Shown: positions 50,375 to 60,519 of the stretch, in pieces | How the letters are laid out: each line of letters starts with the position of its first letter | Position numbering within the stretch: the stretch's first letter is position 1 | NCBI RefSeq assembly: GCF_000821085.1 | Contig: NZ_CCXR01000001.1 | Location: 2,377,001 to 2,441,000 of the forward strand | Source: Bacillus sp. B-jedd | GTDB taxonomy: Bacteria > Bacillota > Bacilli > Bacillales > Cytobacillaceae | Direction: 5' to 3' | DNA length: 64,000 nucleotides | The notes under the pieces: generated by a model | Database searches by the model: none | What the model was told of the DNA's origin: nothing | The model's input: the letters and a program-made list of their open reading frames with translations, nothing else | Made by a program: the position numbers and the translations under genes

Positions 50375-50866
50375 TTAAAGATTTTCTATTCTTTTATGCA
50401 TTTCGCCTGTATCAAAATTAATATAATAATAATTCATTAAATTATTCCCGCTCGTATAATAAACTTCCCAAAACGGAATCCCATCCTCCATCCCAAGCCG
50501 GGCGGAGATTATTTTTTCGGGGTTTTTCTCTTCCTGCACTTTGCGAATCGCTTCATTTTTGGAAATGCCATCGCCTGCAAGCCTGACAACAGGTTCTTCC
50601 TCTTCTGCTTTTCCTTTTTGTTTTTCTGGAATCCAGACGATAATGCTTTCGCCTTTTTTATTTTTCCCTTCTACAACATAAACTGTTTCTTTGCCGTTAT
50701 AGATGCGAAATCTCTGCTTTTCGTCCAATCCTCCATCCTTCCTTGCAATACTGATCACTTTATCCTCCACCGCCTTAATCGGCTTGGTGGAGTTCGAATA
50801 AATCCATCCAGCGATTGCCGCGAAAATACACAAAAATAAGGCAAAACCAATTAAAAACTTTTTCAC
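50375..50866 (-). CDS. ypmB: YpmB-like membrane-anchored protein (DUF5590/PepSY-like)
   Basis: A 163-residue protein with an N-terminal signal anchor (KKFLIGFALFLCIFAAIAGWIY) and an extracytoplasmic domain. ISKNEAIRKVQEEKNPEKIISARLGMEDGIPFWEVYYTS resembles a PepSY-type fold. In the Bacillus family it is annotated as a cell wall elongation regulator TseB; B. subtilis YpmB/TseB affects PBP2A activity. Starts at GTG 50866 after GGGGAG, 11 bp after ypmA and 22 bp before aspB. Confidence 0.85.
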   Translation of the reverse strand: MKKFLIGFALFLCIFAAIAGWIYSNSTKPIKAVEDKVISIARKDGGLDEKQRFRIYNGKETVYVVEGKNKKGESIIVWIPEKQKGKAEEEEPVVRLAGDGISKNEAIRKVQEEKNPEKIISARLGMEDGIPFWEVYYTSGNNLMNYYYINFDTGEMHKRIENL

Positions 50867-50877
50867 TGTCTCTCCCC

Positions 50878-51048
50878 TTACGTTTTATATATCGTAAAGA
50901 TTGCTTTTGAGTGGTCTTCGCTGTCAAGCGCAAGCCCGAACATTAAATCGCGGTCCTTGAGGTTTCTGTTCAAGGAATCGACCACCTTGTATAAATCCGG
51001 GGTATATTCAATTTTGACCGTTGAAATGACTTCTATTTTGCTTTCCAT
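50878..51048 (-). CDS. ypmA: YpmA-like small protein (DUF4264)
   Basis: A 56-residue cytoplasmic protein starting MESKIEVISTVKIEYTPDLY with VVDSLNRNLKDRDLMFGLAL and ending FTIYKT. It matches the YpmA family in length (56) and sequence as I recall it. AGGAGG-like GGAGGAAA precedes ATG 51048. It is the first gene of the ypmA-ypmB-aspB cluster. Function unknown. Confidence 0.85.
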   Translation of the reverse strand: MESKIEVISTVKIEYTPDLYKVVDSLNRNLKDRDLMFGLALDSEDHSKAIFTIYKT

Positions 51049-51160
51049 GCATTTTCCTCCAATGCGATGTTCGGAACGGCCTTATGCGGACCGTTTTTCC
51101 TCATTATATCAAGGATTTAAGGCAATAGTAAAAAACATTAATCGTTTAAATGCCGTATTA

Positions 51161-53947
51161 TCAAAGCCATTTTTCAATTTCATTGACAAGTTCTTCAATA
51201 TCAGCCTTTTTTATAGGTATTTCAGGTATTGATTGTAAAAATACCTTCCCATACGATGAAGCCCCGATCCGTTTATCGAAGATGACAATAACCCCTCTGT
51301 CTTCATCAGTTCTAATCAGTCTGCCGAAACCTTGCTTAAATCGTAAAACCGCTTCAGGAAGTGAGTATTCCGAAAAAGGCCTTCCTCCATTTTTCTCGAT
51401 TTGTTCACATTTTGCTTTAGTCAGCGGTTCATCCGGGGAACTGAATGGTAGACGGACAACAATGAGACATGAAAGACCTTCCCCGGGAATATCGACTCCT
51501 TCCCAAAAACTATTAGTCCCAAACAAGACAGCCTTATCGTATTTCTGGAAGTTACGGGTCAGCCTTGATCTGCTTCCGCCCGTGATGCCCTGCGCAATCA
51601 GGGCGTACTCTGGAAGAAGCCCACTCTCTTTCACAAGCTCAAAAGTCTTTTTTAGCATATCATGTGAAGTAAACAGCACGAGGAGCCTGCCTTTTGCAGC
51701 CTCACAAATAGAGATGATCCTGGCGGAAACCTCCGCTATATAAGAGTCCTGTGAAACCGAGTTGATTTCCGGAACATCACTGGAAATGAACAGCTTGACA
51801 TTGTCTTTGTAATTAAAGGGGGACGGGATTGAAATTGTATTTACGTATCTTGGTTCAAGCCCCAAAGCTTCAATCATATAACTGAATGATTGATTGACTG
51901 TCAAGGTTGCTGATGTCAAAACAACCGATTTCTTAAGGGAGAAGAATTTTTTAGATAAGGTTTCGGAAACAGTTACCGGCATCGCGAAAATTTCGGTAGC
52001 ATTTTGCGGCACTCTGAGATCTGTTTCCACCCATTTCACAAATTCATCACCCGAAGTAAATACCCCAGTAAATTTTGCCCGCAACCCTTCCAGTTCTTCC
52101 TTGTATGCCGCCAATTCGGTCCCCAACGTGGCAGATGACCGCCCGGGAAGCACTATGGCCTTATCATACATTGATTGAACAATCCCTGATAAATCCCTTA
52201 ACCGGAATATTAATCGTTCAGAGGCGTTATTAAGTGCCTGCCACTCCCTATTGTGCTCATGCCGATATATGACAGCCTTCAGCTTTTTGGAAGAGTTCTT
52301 CTTTGCTGCCTTAGAAGCGTAAGCAATCGATATTTTGAAGAATTCATCAAGATCGTATAAGGTATCGGCAAACAAATCATTTATATGCTGGATTTGCATC
52401 TTCTTACCGTTCTGGAACTGTGAAAGGGCCGAGACTGTTTTATAGAAAAGTTGCCGCTGTTCATATAGTCCAAATTGGTTTAGAGCCAACCTGATGCTTA
52501 AATAATCCAGCCGGATGCCTAAATGGCCCGCCGATGCTTTTTCAAAATGATGGCCTTCATCAAGAATTGCAAATGAATAGGCAGGAAGGACATTTCCTCC
52601 GGATTCGACATCAGAAAGAAGTAAGGAATGATTTGTAATTAATATGTCTGCTTCATCAGCCTTCTTCCTGGCTTTATTATAAAAGTCATGCTCATGCCAT
52701 GGGTCTTGTTCCCGAAGAATTCCTTTTTCATTCCTGATTGTATTCCAATAAAGCTGGCCGCCGCTTGAAAGATTCAGTTCATCCCTGTCTCCATGGTCCG
52801 TATCCAAAAGCCAAATTAATATTTGCATTTTTGCCAGGACAATATCGTAATTGTCATTCTCTTCCTCAAGGCTTTTGGCAAATCTGCTTAACGATATGTA
52901 GTTGTTCTTTCCTTTTAACATAGCTGACTTAAAAGAAAATGGAACCATTCCAGACAGCAGGGGTATTTCTTTGGCAAGCAGCTGTTCCTGCAGCTGGATT
53001 GTATATGTGCTAATGATTACGCGGACTGCATGCAGCCTTGAAAAATAAACTGCCGGGAAAAGGTAGCCAAGTGACTTTCCAATACCTGTACCCGCTTCTA
53101 TTAGGGCATGTGTACCATTTTGAAAAGAATGGAAAACCTCATCCATCATTTCAAATTGCCCTTCCCGTTTAACAAGCCGATAAGGCGATTGGCTAAAAAA
53201 CTTCTGTTTATCTGAATCGCTCCAAGGATATTCCAATGAAGCTTCTGTTGATGTCTTGTCGCCCATCTGCCTTTCCTGTTTTTTAATGGCCAGGCCATTC
53301 ACATAAACGATGGAATCAGGTAAGGTGCCCCTATCCGTCACTTTTATGGAACCAATTGAATGAAGAAGCAAATGGATATCGCTTTTTAACCCTTCAGACA
53401 GCAGGGCAAGCTGCCCGAGTGTCTTTTCGGGAAGTTTTTTTAATTTATCAAGAAATAGAAGGAACAGTTCGGCTGTAACAGTGGCATCGCTATCTGCCTG
53501 ATGGGGCCTATCATGGGAAAGCCCTTCGCCAGCAGCAAGGTCCGCCAGTTTATAACTGTCTGCGGAAGGCTTAAGGAAACGGGCCATTTCAACCGTATCC
53601 AGTACCGGCCCAGCAAATGATTCTTCCCCGCAAAGTATTAATTCTTCCTGAAGAAAGCCCAAATCAAATAAGACATTATGGGCTACAAAGTAGGCGTCCT
53701 TTAGCAAAGAAGAAATTTTCGGGGCAATTTCCGAAAACAATGGGGCTTCACTAACATCATCGTCCGACAAGCCTGTCAATTCGCTAATAAACGGTGGTAT
53801 GGGTTGAAGAGGATTTAATAGGGATGTATACGTGTCGGAAATCTTTCCACCTTCAATAACGACGGCAGCTATTTGAATAATCCTGTCGCCTTTTTTTGGT
53901 GAATTTCCAGTCGTTTCAAGGTCTACTACTACGAATTTTTTCGCCAT
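51161..53947 (-). CDS. dinG: DinG-family protein: 3'-5' exonuclease fused to XPD-like domain
   Basis: A 928-residue protein. Residues 1-165 are a DEDD exonuclease (VVDLETTGNSPKKGDRIIQIAAV, FVAHNVLFDLGF, HQADSDATVTAELF). The rest is an XPD/DinG-like SF2 helicase domain with Walker A in EAGTGIGKSLGYLFP near 290, the DEGH box LDEGHHFEKA near 460, and C-terminal LTSATLT, FWEGVDIPG and QGFGRLIR motifs. The Fe-S cysteines of E. coli DinG are not evident, as in other Gram-positive DinG proteins, some of which act as nucleases. GGGGTG precedes ATG. Confidence 0.93.
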   Translation of the reverse strand: MAKKFVVVDLETTGNSPKKGDRIIQIAAVVIEGGKISDTYTSLLNPLQPIPPFISELTGLSDDDVSEAPLFSEIAPKISSLLKDAYFVAHNVLFDLGFLQEELILCGEESFAGPVLDTVEMARFLKPSADSYKLADLAAGEGLSHDRPHQADSDATVTAELFLLFLDKLKKLPEKTLGQLALLSEGLKSDIHLLLHSIGSIKVTDRGTLPDSIVYVNGLAIKKQERQMGDKTSTEASLEYPWSDSDKQKFFSQSPYRLVKREGQFEMMDEVFHSFQNGTHALIEAGTGIGKSLGYLFPAVYFSRLHAVRVIISTYTIQLQEQLLAKEIPLLSGMVPFSFKSAMLKGKNNYISLSRFAKSLEEENDNYDIVLAKMQILIWLLDTDHGDRDELNLSSGGQLYWNTIRNEKGILREQDPWHEHDFYNKARKKADEADILITNHSLLLSDVESGGNVLPAYSFAILDEGHHFEKASAGHLGIRLDYLSIRLALNQFGLYEQRQLFYKTVSALSQFQNGKKMQIQHINDLFADTLYDLDEFFKISIAYASKAAKKNSSKKLKAVIYRHEHNREWQALNNASERLIFRLRDLSGIVQSMYDKAIVLPGRSSATLGTELAAYKEELEGLRAKFTGVFTSGDEFVKWVETDLRVPQNATEIFAMPVTVSETLSKKFFSLKKSVVLTSATLTVNQSFSYMIEALGLEPRYVNTISIPSPFNYKDNVKLFISSDVPEINSVSQDSYIAEVSARIISICEAAKGRLLVLFTSHDMLKKTFELVKESGLLPEYALIAQGITGGSRSRLTRNFQKYDKAVLFGTNSFWEGVDIPGEGLSCLIVVRLPFSSPDEPLTKAKCEQIEKNGGRPFSEYSLPEAVLRFKQGFGRLIRTDEDRGVIVIFDKRIGASSYGKVFLQSIPEIPIKKADIEELVNEIEKWL

Positions 53948-54075
53948 TCTCTAAACACCCCAACTATTCTTACAAAACAAACCGTACCATAAAAACAGAA
54001 AAATAAAAAGCAGACTGATATGAAAAACAAACGCAACTGTATGACATGCAATTCCCCATCTGTTAATGCAATCAT
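53929..54075 (-). CDS. Possible 48-aa membrane peptide upstream of dinG
   Basis: A 48-codon frame (MIALTDGELHVIQLRLFFISV) with one strongly hydrophobic helix (residues 14-36) and a basic C-terminal end. AGGAG lies about 10 bases upstream of ATG, and the frame overlaps the dinG start by 19 bp. The codon content is plausible but the evidence is weak; it may be a chance frame over the dinG upstream region. Confidence 0.3.
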   Translation of the reverse strand: MIALTDGELHVIQLRLFFISVCFLFFCFYGTVCFVRIVGVFREWRKNS

Positions 54076-54127
54076 ATAGTCCTGTCTCCTGAGTGGCCAG
54101 CACTCAAGCAACGGCGGTTGCATTTTA

Positions 54128-54158
54128 AAAAGAAAACCCCCTGCGTCGGGAGTTTTCT
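54128..54158 (-). terminator. panBCD terminator
   Basis: On the minus strand AAAACTCCC and GGGGGTTTT pair around GACGCA and are followed by CTTTTT. It lies just after the panD stop. Confidence 0.75.
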
Positions 54159-54162
54159 TGAA

Positions 54163-54546
54163 TTACATAATGGTATTTGCAGGCTCGGCATGGATAAGTT
54201 CAACAATGTGGTTATTCTCATCCATGATCGCAACCTTCGGCTGATGGAAGGGTACCTTTTCTTCCGGGACGAGGACGTAAGAAATAATGATGACAACGTC
54301 ACCTTCTTGGACAAGCCTGGCGGCAGCTCCATTCAGGCAGACGACACCGCTTCCCCGCTCCCCAGGTATGATATACGTTTCAAGCCTGGCGCCGTTATTA
54401 TTGTTGACAATCTGGACTTTTTCATTAGCTGTCATTCCAACCGCATCGAGCAAATCTTCATCGATCGTAATACTGCCGACATAGTTAAGATTCGCTTCTG
54501 TTACGCGTGCACGGTGGATTTTTCCGTTCATCATGGTGCGGAACAT
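54163..54546 (-). CDS. panD: Aspartate 1-decarboxylase (pyruvoyl-dependent)
   Basis: A 127-residue proenzyme that forms beta-alanine from aspartate for pantothenate. Self-cleavage occurs at the Gly24-Ser25 bond in NYVGSITID, giving a pyruvoyl group. [15 protein letters not shown] near 70-85 and the Lys9/Tyr58 region are intact. GGAGGAG precedes the ATG. Third gene of panBCD, 36 bp after panC, followed by a terminator. Confidence 0.96.
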   Translation of the reverse strand: MFRTMMNGKIHRARVTEANLNYVGSITIDEDLLDAVGMTANEKVQIVNNNNGARLETYIIPGERGSGVVCLNGAAARLVQEGDVVIIISYVLVPEEKVPFHQPKVAIMDENNHIVELIHAEPANTIM

Positions 54547-54582
54547 TATTTACTCCTCCAAATCCCCTTGTTAAAACCGGGG

Positions 54583-55428
54583 TCAAAGATTAAAAATCAT
54601 GTTGTCTATAAGCCTAGCTTGAGAGAACCGGACAGCGATCGCCACAATAAACTGGCCTTTTAATTCTTCCAGCGGCTCCAATTCCGGGTAGCTGTATATT
54701 TCAACATAATCAATTTTTCCACTAGTTTGGCTCTCAATCATCATGGTAATGAGCTCTCTGATCGTTTCAGGGTTTCTTTTGCCGCTCTCTATCGCTGCAC
54801 GTGCTGCTTCAAGACTCATATGGAGCGCAGCCGCTTCCTGCCGTTCGCGGCGATTAAGAAAGACATTCCTCGAACTCTTTGCCAATCCATCTTGCTCCCG
54901 GACTGTTTCACCTGGGACGAGTTCAATTGGGAAGTTTAAATCCTTGATCAACCCTTCGACAACTGCAACCTGCTGTGCATCTTTTTGCCCAAAATAAACC
55001 CTGTCAGGAAGAATGATATGGAATAGTTTTGTTAAAACAGTAGCGACTCCATCAAAATGCCCGGGCCTAGTTTTGCCGCAAAGGACATTCGTTCTCTTTT
55101 GCACAACTGCCCGGACAGATGGTTCCCCGGGATACATTTCCCGTGAAGATGGTGTAAAGAGAAAGTCGACACCGGCACCTTCTGCAAGTTTACTATCGTG
55201 TGCAAGATCCCTTGGATAGGCCTCAAAGTCTTCATTTGGCCCAAATTGGAGTGGATTCACAAAAATGCTGACTACAACTATTTCATTTTCAGCCCTTGCT
55301 TTATGGATGAGCGATAAATGGCCTTCATGAAGGAATCCCATTGTTGGCACAAAGCCAACCGATAGCCCTTCCCTTTTCTTTTTTAAAATGGTTTTCTGCA
55401 TTTCTGCGATGCGTTCAATTGTTATCAT
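54583..55428 (-). CDS. panC: Pantothenate synthetase
   Basis: A 281-residue ligase joining pantoate and beta-alanine with [21 protein letters not shown] near residue 25 is the HxGH-type nucleotidyltransferase motif, [12 protein letters not shown] near 58 and [10 protein letters not shown] near 150 bind pantoate and ATP, and KSSRNVFL near 188 is the KMSKS-like loop. Its ATG overlaps the panB stop by 4 bp (ATGA). Confidence 0.96.
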   Translation of the reverse strand: MITIERIAEMQKTILKKKREGLSVGFVPTMGFLHEGHLSLIHKARAENEIVVVSIFVNPLQFGPNEDFEAYPRDLAHDSKLAEGAGVDFLFTPSSREMYPGEPSVRAVVQKRTNVLCGKTRPGHFDGVATVLTKLFHIILPDRVYFGQKDAQQVAVVEGLIKDLNFPIELVPGETVREQDGLAKSSRNVFLNRRERQEAAALHMSLEAARAAIESGKRNPETIRELITMMIESQTSGKIDYVEIYSYPELEPLEELKGQFIVAIAVRFSQARLIDNMIFNL

Positions 55429-56261
55429 TCTTTTACTCCGTAAAGAGCTTGAAGCTCTTCCTCTTTCATCGTAAATGTATGGCTCTTTTCAGGGAAAAGG
55501 CTGCTTTTGACATCGGAAATATAGTTTTCAATCATCCCGGTAATATCCTGGCTGACCTGGCCGTACTGCTTTACAAACTTTGGCACACGCCCGGAACCAT
55601 ATCCAACAAGGTCATGATAGACTAGAACCTGTCCATCTACCCCAACGCCCGCCCCTATACCGATGACAGGAATGGACAGCTTCCTTGATACCTGTGCCGC
55701 CAGCTGTTTAGGGACACACTCAAGGACAAGGGCAAATGCTCCGGCTTCCTCGCAACGTAGGGCATCCTCTATTAATTTTATCGCGGCCGCGGCATCTTTC
55801 CCCTGAACTTTATAACCGCCTAGGACACCCACAGATTGGGGAGTCAGGCCAAGATGGGCGACAACTGGCACTCCGGCCGTTGTCAGTGCCTTGATTTTGC
55901 CAAGGACTTCTTCCGCTCCCTCCAGCTTGACGGCATGGGCACCCGTTTCCTGGATGATTCTTGTTGCATTCACAAGAGTCTCCGCAGTTGAGATATGATA
56001 GCTCATAAAGGGCATGTCGACAACCACGAACGTATCAGGGGCCCCTCTGCGGACCGCTTTGGCATGATGAACCATATCATTTATGGTTACAGGGACCGTC
56101 GTTTCGTAACCCAGCACAACCATGCCAAGGGAATCCCCGACAAGAATCATATCAACCCCCGCTTGCTCGGCTGTCTTGGCTGATGGGTAATCGTATGCTG
56201 TCAGCATTGCGATTTTTTCACCAGCATCCTTCATTTTCAAAAAATCTGTAGTTTGCTTCAT
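55425..56261 (-). CDS. panB: 3-methyl-2-oxobutanoate hydroxymethyltransferase
   Basis: A 277-residue TIM-barrel enzyme, first step of pantothenate synthesis (ketopantoate from 2-oxoisovalerate). [30 protein letters not shown] (metal-binding Asp), VKLEGAEEV and HLGLTPQSV are diagnostic. Start is ATG 56261 after AAGGAGG, matching the family start. The operon panBCD is led by an attenuator-like RNA at 56262-56455. Confidence 0.96.
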   Translation of the reverse strand: MKQTTDFLKMKDAGEKIAMLTAYDYPSAKTAEQAGVDMILVGDSLGMVVLGYETTVPVTINDMVHHAKAVRRGAPDTFVVVDMPFMSYHISTAETLVNATRIIQETGAHAVKLEGAEEVLGKIKALTTAGVPVVAHLGLTPQSVGVLGGYKVQGKDAAAAIKLIEDALRCEEAGAFALVLECVPKQLAAQVSRKLSIPVIGIGAGVGVDGQVLVYHDLVGYGSGRVPKFVKQYGQVSQDITGMIENYISDVKSSLFPEKSHTFTMKEEELQALYGVKE

Positions 56262-56455
56262 CCAATAATCCTCCTTCTTAATTGGAAGAGGGGACATAAC
56301 GGGTTCGCCGACAGCATAGAAAAAGATCCAGCTGAAGGCAGAGGATCCCGATTTTTCAAGTATGTTCCATCCCTCTGTCCCGGTCCTTTACGGATCTAGG
56401 CAGAAACCATTTTTAATTGTCCTGGCTTAAGGTGCAGTTCACTTGGATACCGCCC
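56262..56455 (-). promoter_or_regulatory. panBCD leader RNA with attenuator (candidate pan RNA motif)
   Basis: A ~190-nt leader between the expected start near 56455 and panB. It ends in a terminator at 56347-56320 (GATCC-T-CTG-CCTT-CAG-CT-GGATC then TTTTT, minus strand). Upstream CAGAGGGAT (56377-56369) can pair with ATCCTCTG in the terminator's 5' arm, a simple antiterminator. The pan RNA motif is known upstream of panB in Bacillus; I recognise the context but did not verify its bulged-A consensus. The 56262-56320 segment carries the ribosome binding site. Confidence 0.6.
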
Positions 56456-56461
56456 AATCGA

Positions 56462-56470
56462 ATTATAGCA
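56462..56470 (-). promoter_or_regulatory. Extended -10 promoter of panBCD
   Basis: TGCTATAAT (56470-56462 minus strand) is an extended -10 element with no clear -35. It lies 32-40 bp after the birA stop, so panBCD has its own transcript start. Confidence 0.65.
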
Positions 56471-56501
56471 AATAACCCCTTTCCTTCGCCACCGTAAAAA
56501 A

Positions 56502-57488
56502 CTAGGAAAGGGGGAAATCGATGTCTGCAGAGTAAATCTTATGGATAGTTCCATCTTTATCTTCAATCTGGAGGACTCCTTCATCGGTAATTCCCAAAGC
56601 TTTTCCAAAGATAACGCCTCTATATGTCCTGGCGCGTATTTCGGAGCCGATTCCTTTTGCATAGCTTTCCCAAAGCAGCTTAATCGGATAAAAGCCTTTT
56701 TCCAAGTACAATAAATACAGTTTTTCAAATTGTACACAAAACTCCTGGATCATGTTCGCCCGGTGAATTTGGCTTCCTGTTTCCACACACAGGGAAGTAG
56801 CAATTTCCTTTAATTCCTCCGGAAAGTCACTACTGCTCTGGTTTACATTCAAACCAATCCCAATGATGACAGAATGTATCCTATCCGCCTCTGCCTGTAA
56901 TTCAGTAAGGATTCCGGCGATTTTTCTCCCATTCACCATAATATCATTGGGCCATTTTATTTCAGGAGTAATCCCGGCTGCTTCCTCAATAGCCCTTACG
57001 GCCGCCACAGCCGTAAGCAATGTAAGCTGGGGGGCTTGCTGGGGCGGAATTTCGGGACGGACAAGAAGGCTCATCCAAATGCCAGTGGATTTTGGAGAAT
57101 GCCATTTCCGGTCCATGCGCCCTCTGCCGGAAGTTTGTTCATCGGCAATGACGAGGGTACCTTCAGGAGCATTTTCTGACGCAAGGTCAATGGCAATTTT
57201 CTGAGTAGAGGCGACCGACTCATAATAATATACCTTTTGGCCAATGAATTCGGTTTTTAGGCCAAGTCTGATTTCATCTGGAGATAAGGCTTGCGGTGTT
57301 CCCGCAATGCGGTAGCCTTTCCTCTTTACCGCATCTATCACAAACCCCTCTTCACGCAGCCCTTCTATATGCTTCCAGACTGCTGTCCTTGAGCAGCCGA
57401 TGACGTCTGCCAATGCCTGTCCCGACAAATAGCCTCCACCAGCTTCCGTGAAAGCATCAATAAGTTTTTTCCTTATTTCTGATTGCAC
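56502..57488 (-). CDS. birA: Biotin-protein ligase / biotin operon repressor
   Basis: A 328-residue bifunctional protein. Residues 1-65 are a winged helix-turn-helix (GQALADVIGCSRTAVWKHIEGLR). The ligase domain has TSGRGRMDRKWHSPKSTGIWMSLLVRP near 120 (biotin-binding GRGRxxR), IKWPNDIMVNGRKIAGIL near 185 and GIGLNVNQ near 220. It makes biotinyl-AMP, biotinylates carboxylases and represses biotin genes. Start is GTG 57488, overlapping cca by 16 bp. Confidence 0.95.
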   Translation of the reverse strand: MQSEIRKKLIDAFTEAGGGYLSGQALADVIGCSRTAVWKHIEGLREEGFVIDAVKRKGYRIAGTPQALSPDEIRLGLKTEFIGQKVYYYESVASTQKIAIDLASENAPEGTLVIADEQTSGRGRMDRKWHSPKSTGIWMSLLVRPEIPPQQAPQLTLLTAVAAVRAIEEAAGITPEIKWPNDIMVNGRKIAGILTELQAEADRIHSVIIGIGLNVNQSSSDFPEELKEIATSLCVETGSQIHRANMIQEFCVQFEKLYLLYLEKGFYPIKLLWESYAKGIGSEIRARTYRGVIFGKALGITDEGVLQIEDKDGTIHKIYSADIDFPLS

Positions 57489-58681
57489 CTCAAGAGCCAC
57501 TCCCTTATTGTATCCTTTTCATTTGCCACGTTTCCTTCCAGCACGGCTTTTTCAACGGTATTCAGCATATCCCTTACCCATGGCCCTCCATTTTTCCCGT
57601 ACCATTGGAGCAGGTCACCGCCTGAAACGGCTAATTTATCCCGACTTTTGATCGGAAGGCTGTCATATCGGGAAAGCCATTCATCTACCTTGTTGGCAAA
57701 ATCGCCTGATGATGTCGCCATAATGAGCTTTTCCGCTGAAGCAATTCCGTTTTTGCCAGCATTGAACAAGGATAATGCATCCCATTCATTTTTCAGCCTA
57801 AAGCGAAAATATTTAAAAATGTCCAAAATCTCTTTTATTTGCCTGGACGGAAGTTTCCACTCTCGCAAAATGGATTCAGCTTCTTTATCTACAGCATCAA
57901 TACTTTGCAATAAAAGGGCCCACATTTCATTTAGCCCCAAAATTTCCACCTTACAATCAATCATCTTTTGCAATTCAGCTTCTTTTCCGGATAAGCCGGG
58001 GAGATATTGGAGCATCCCCGTGCTACAAAGTAGGCCGAGTCCTATTTTCCTATTTGCTCCTAAAAACAACTTTTCAAATTCCACCCTTTTCCTTTCAACC
58101 GCGATGTGCTTTAGTAGATGGGCGGATTCAGCCAGGGATGAATAGGTTTGAGCTTCAATAGTAAAACCGAGTTGGCTTGCGAATCTTGTTGCCCGCATCA
58201 CCCGGAGGGCATCTTCACCAAATCTTTCAGAAGGCTTCCCAACGGTCTTGATTTGCCTACTTTCAATATCTTCCCTTCCGCCAAACGGATCGAGCAGATT
58301 CCCCTCCTTATCCATTGCCATGGCATTCATCGTAAAATCACGCCGCTTTAAATCTTCATTTAAATTAGATACAAACTCCACTTTATCGGGCCGGCGGAAA
58401 TCCTTATAGCCTGACTCTGTTCTGAAAGTGGTCACTTCATATGAATTTCCTTTATGCAGTACAAGGATGGTTCCATGGTCGATTCCGATGTCCACGGTTT
58501 TGCTAAAAATATTCTTTATTTCTTCAGGGCGGGCTGAGGTGGCGATATCAATATCATCCACAGGTTTGGAAAGAACATGGTCCCTGACAGCCCCTCCAAC
58601 AAAATACGCCTCAAATCCCGCGTTAAGAATGGCATCAAGAACCGGCAATGCGGAAGAAAAAGGTTTTTCCATTTCACTCAT
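57473..58681 (-). CDS. cca: CCA-adding tRNA nucleotidyltransferase
   Basis: A 402-residue class II tRNA nucleotidyltransferase adding CCA to tRNA 3' ends. AYFVGGAVRDHVLSKPVDDIDIATSA near 25-50 contains the GGxVRD and DxD motifs; FRTESGYKDFRRPDKVEFV, RRDFTMNAM and FGEDALRVMRATRFA near 155 are the other conserved motifs (including the template region). The C-terminal ~200 residues are the helical tRNA-binding part. ATG 58681 directly follows the bshA stop. Confidence 0.95.
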   Translation of the reverse strand: MSEMEKPFSSALPVLDAILNAGFEAYFVGGAVRDHVLSKPVDDIDIATSARPEEIKNIFSKTVDIGIDHGTILVLHKGNSYEVTTFRTESGYKDFRRPDKVEFVSNLNEDLKRRDFTMNAMAMDKEGNLLDPFGGREDIESRQIKTVGKPSERFGEDALRVMRATRFASQLGFTIEAQTYSSLAESAHLLKHIAVERKRVEFEKLFLGANRKIGLGLLCSTGMLQYLPGLSGKEAELQKMIDCKVEILGLNEMWALLLQSIDAVDKEAESILREWKLPSRQIKEILDIFKYFRFRLKNEWDALSLFNAGKNGIASAEKLIMATSSGDFANKVDEWLSRYDSLPIKSRDKLAVSGGDLLQWYGKNGGPWVRDMLNTVEKAVLEGNVANEKDTIREWLLRCNQK

Positions 58682-58682
58682 C

Positions 58683-59810
58683 CTATCCAAGCAATTTGTA
58701 ATAAAGGTCCTCATATTGTTTAACGATTTTACTGGCCGCAAATCTTTGTCTGACACCGTCTGCAGCAGCACTCGAAAATTTCCTATGAAGGTCTGGATTT
58801 AGAAGTAGTTCTAGTGCCTTCGCTGCCATAACGCTAATTTCACCAAGAGGGCAAATGAACCCGTTTTCGCCATGTCTTATTACTTCAGGAATCCCTCCTA
58901 TATTTGTGCCGATACAAGGAACTCCGCAGGCCATAGCCTCCAAAGCGACCAGCCCGAAGCTTTCTTTTTCTGAAAGAAGGAACATTAAATCGCTGATGGA
59001 ATACAATTCATCAACATTTTCCTGTTTGCCCAGAAAGATAACCTTTTCCCTCAATCCCATATCCGAAACGAGCCTGGAGACTTTTCTCATTTCCGGGCCA
59101 TCTCCGACAAGCAGTAGTTTGGCTGGAATGGACCTGGATATTTCCCTAAAAACCCTCACTACATCCCCGACCCTTTTAACCGGACGGAAATTAGAAACGT
59201 GAATGATTACTTTTTCATGATTGGCTATTCCCAGCTTTTCCTTTAAATCTGTTTCGCTGTTTTTCTGATAAATCCTTTCATCAATAAAGTTATAAACCGT
59301 TTCTATTTCTTTGTCTGGATGAATCAAATCAGCAGTCTGGCCGGCAAGTGAATCGGAAACAGCTGTAACAATATCAGACTTCTCAATTCCGAATTTAATT
59401 GCCTCAGTAAGTGAGGGATCATTGCCGAGAACAGTAATATCAGTCCCGTGGAGGGTAGTGATGATTTTCAGATCCCTGCCGCTCATTTCCCGTGCCAAAA
59501 TCGCGCAAACTGCATGCGGGATTGCATAATGGACATGGAGAAGGTCAAGCTCTTCCTGATTTGCAACCTCTGCCATTTTGCTTGCCAACGCGATATCATA
59601 TGGAGGGTATTGAAAAACGGAGTACTGGTTCACCTCAACCTGATGATAATAAATATTATGGTACATTTTTTGAAGCCTGAAAGGCATGCTTGAAGTGATA
59701 AAGTGAATAGAATGACCCTTTTCAGCCAAAAGTTTGCCTAATTCAGTGGCGATGACTCCCGACCCTCCGACGGAAGGATAGCACGTTATTCCTATCTTTA
59801 GTTTCCTCAT
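58683..59810 (-). CDS. bshA: N-acetyl-alpha-D-glucosaminyl L-malate synthase BshA
   Basis: A 375-residue GT4 glycosyltransferase, first step of bacillithiol synthesis (UDP-GlcNAc + L-malate). [19 protein letters not shown] near 15 and [15 protein letters not shown] near 95 form the N-domain, and [31 protein letters not shown] near 285 is the EX7E nucleotide-sugar motif. It starts 1 bp after bshB1. The order dapB-mgsA-bshB1-bshA-cca-birA is as in B. subtilis. Confidence 0.96.
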   Translation of the reverse strand: MRKLKIGITCYPSVGGSGVIATELGKLLAEKGHSIHFITSSMPFRLQKMYHNIYYHQVEVNQYSVFQYPPYDIALASKMAEVANQEELDLLHVHYAIPHAVCAILAREMSGRDLKIITTLHGTDITVLGNDPSLTEAIKFGIEKSDIVTAVSDSLAGQTADLIHPDKEIETVYNFIDERIYQKNSETDLKEKLGIANHEKVIIHVSNFRPVKRVGDVVRVFREISRSIPAKLLLVGDGPEMRKVSRLVSDMGLREKVIFLGKQENVDELYSISDLMFLLSEKESFGLVALEAMACGVPCIGTNIGGIPEVIRHGENGFICPLGEISVMAAKALELLLNPDLHRKFSSAAADGVRQRFAASKIVKQYEDLYYKLLG

Positions 59811-59811
59811 T

Positions 59812-60519
59812 TTATTTTTCTCCTAATAAATCCAAATCGAGCAGGAGTGGAGAATCGGATATGAACCCTTCTGCAAACTCCAATCCGGCCTGCCATCCAA
59901 ATACCTTTTCCCTTGCTTCCAGCGTCTCGATATAGCCGTTTACTAGCGGAGTGTCGAAGCTGGAAGAATTTTTGGTAAATTGGCTTAGATAGGCATTTAA
60001 TGCTTCTTTTTTCAGGTCCATATATTTTGAAATATCTATAATGAAATCAGGTTTGTGAAAACCATTTATCATATAATAATAAAGATTCTCAGCCTTATGA
60101 GGCGCATGTGAATGGCCTGTATCGTAATTTTTGATTCCTGCTGAAAAGACAGCTTCCTTTACAAGGCGGGCACAATTTCCGTGATCCGGGTGCCTGTCTT
60201 CAATATAAGGAGCAAACACCAATTTCGGGCGATACTCCCTGATTACGTTTGCGATGACTTTAATGTAATCCTGCTGCAAAAAAAGGCCCCTGTCTGGTAA
60301 ACTCAAGCCAAGCCTCTCTGCACCAAGTATTCCAGCAGCAGCCTGAGCTTCTTTTTTTCTTGTTTCCACATCTCCATTAGAGGATAATTCAGCAAGAGTC
60401 AAATCACAGATTACAACCTTTTTTCCTCGCGCCGTATATTTTGCAATCGTTCCGCCCATGCCGATTTCAACATCATCCGCATGAGCTCCGAAAGCAAGGA
60501 TATGTACTTGGTCAGACAT
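59812..60519 (-). CDS. bshB1: Bacillithiol biosynthesis deacetylase BshB1
   Basis: A 235-residue LmbE-like zinc hydrolase that deacetylates GlcNAc-malate. [18 protein letters not shown] at residues 9-27 (AHxDD zinc ligands), [16 protein letters not shown] near 120 (HPDH) and [18 protein letters not shown] near 145 match the family. ATG 60519 follows AGGTGGA; it overlaps mgsA by 8 bp. Confidence 0.95.
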   Translation of the reverse strand: MSDQVHILAFGAHADDVEIGMGGTIAKYTARGKKVVICDLTLAELSSNGDVETRKKEAQAAAGILGAERLGLSLPDRGLFLQQDYIKVIANVIREYRPKLVFAPYIEDRHPDHGNCARLVKEAVFSAGIKNYDTGHSHAPHKAENLYYYMINGFHKPDFIIDISKYMDLKKEALNAYLSQFTKNSSSFDTPLVNGYIETLEAREKVFGWQAGLEFAEGFISDSPLLLDLDLLGEK

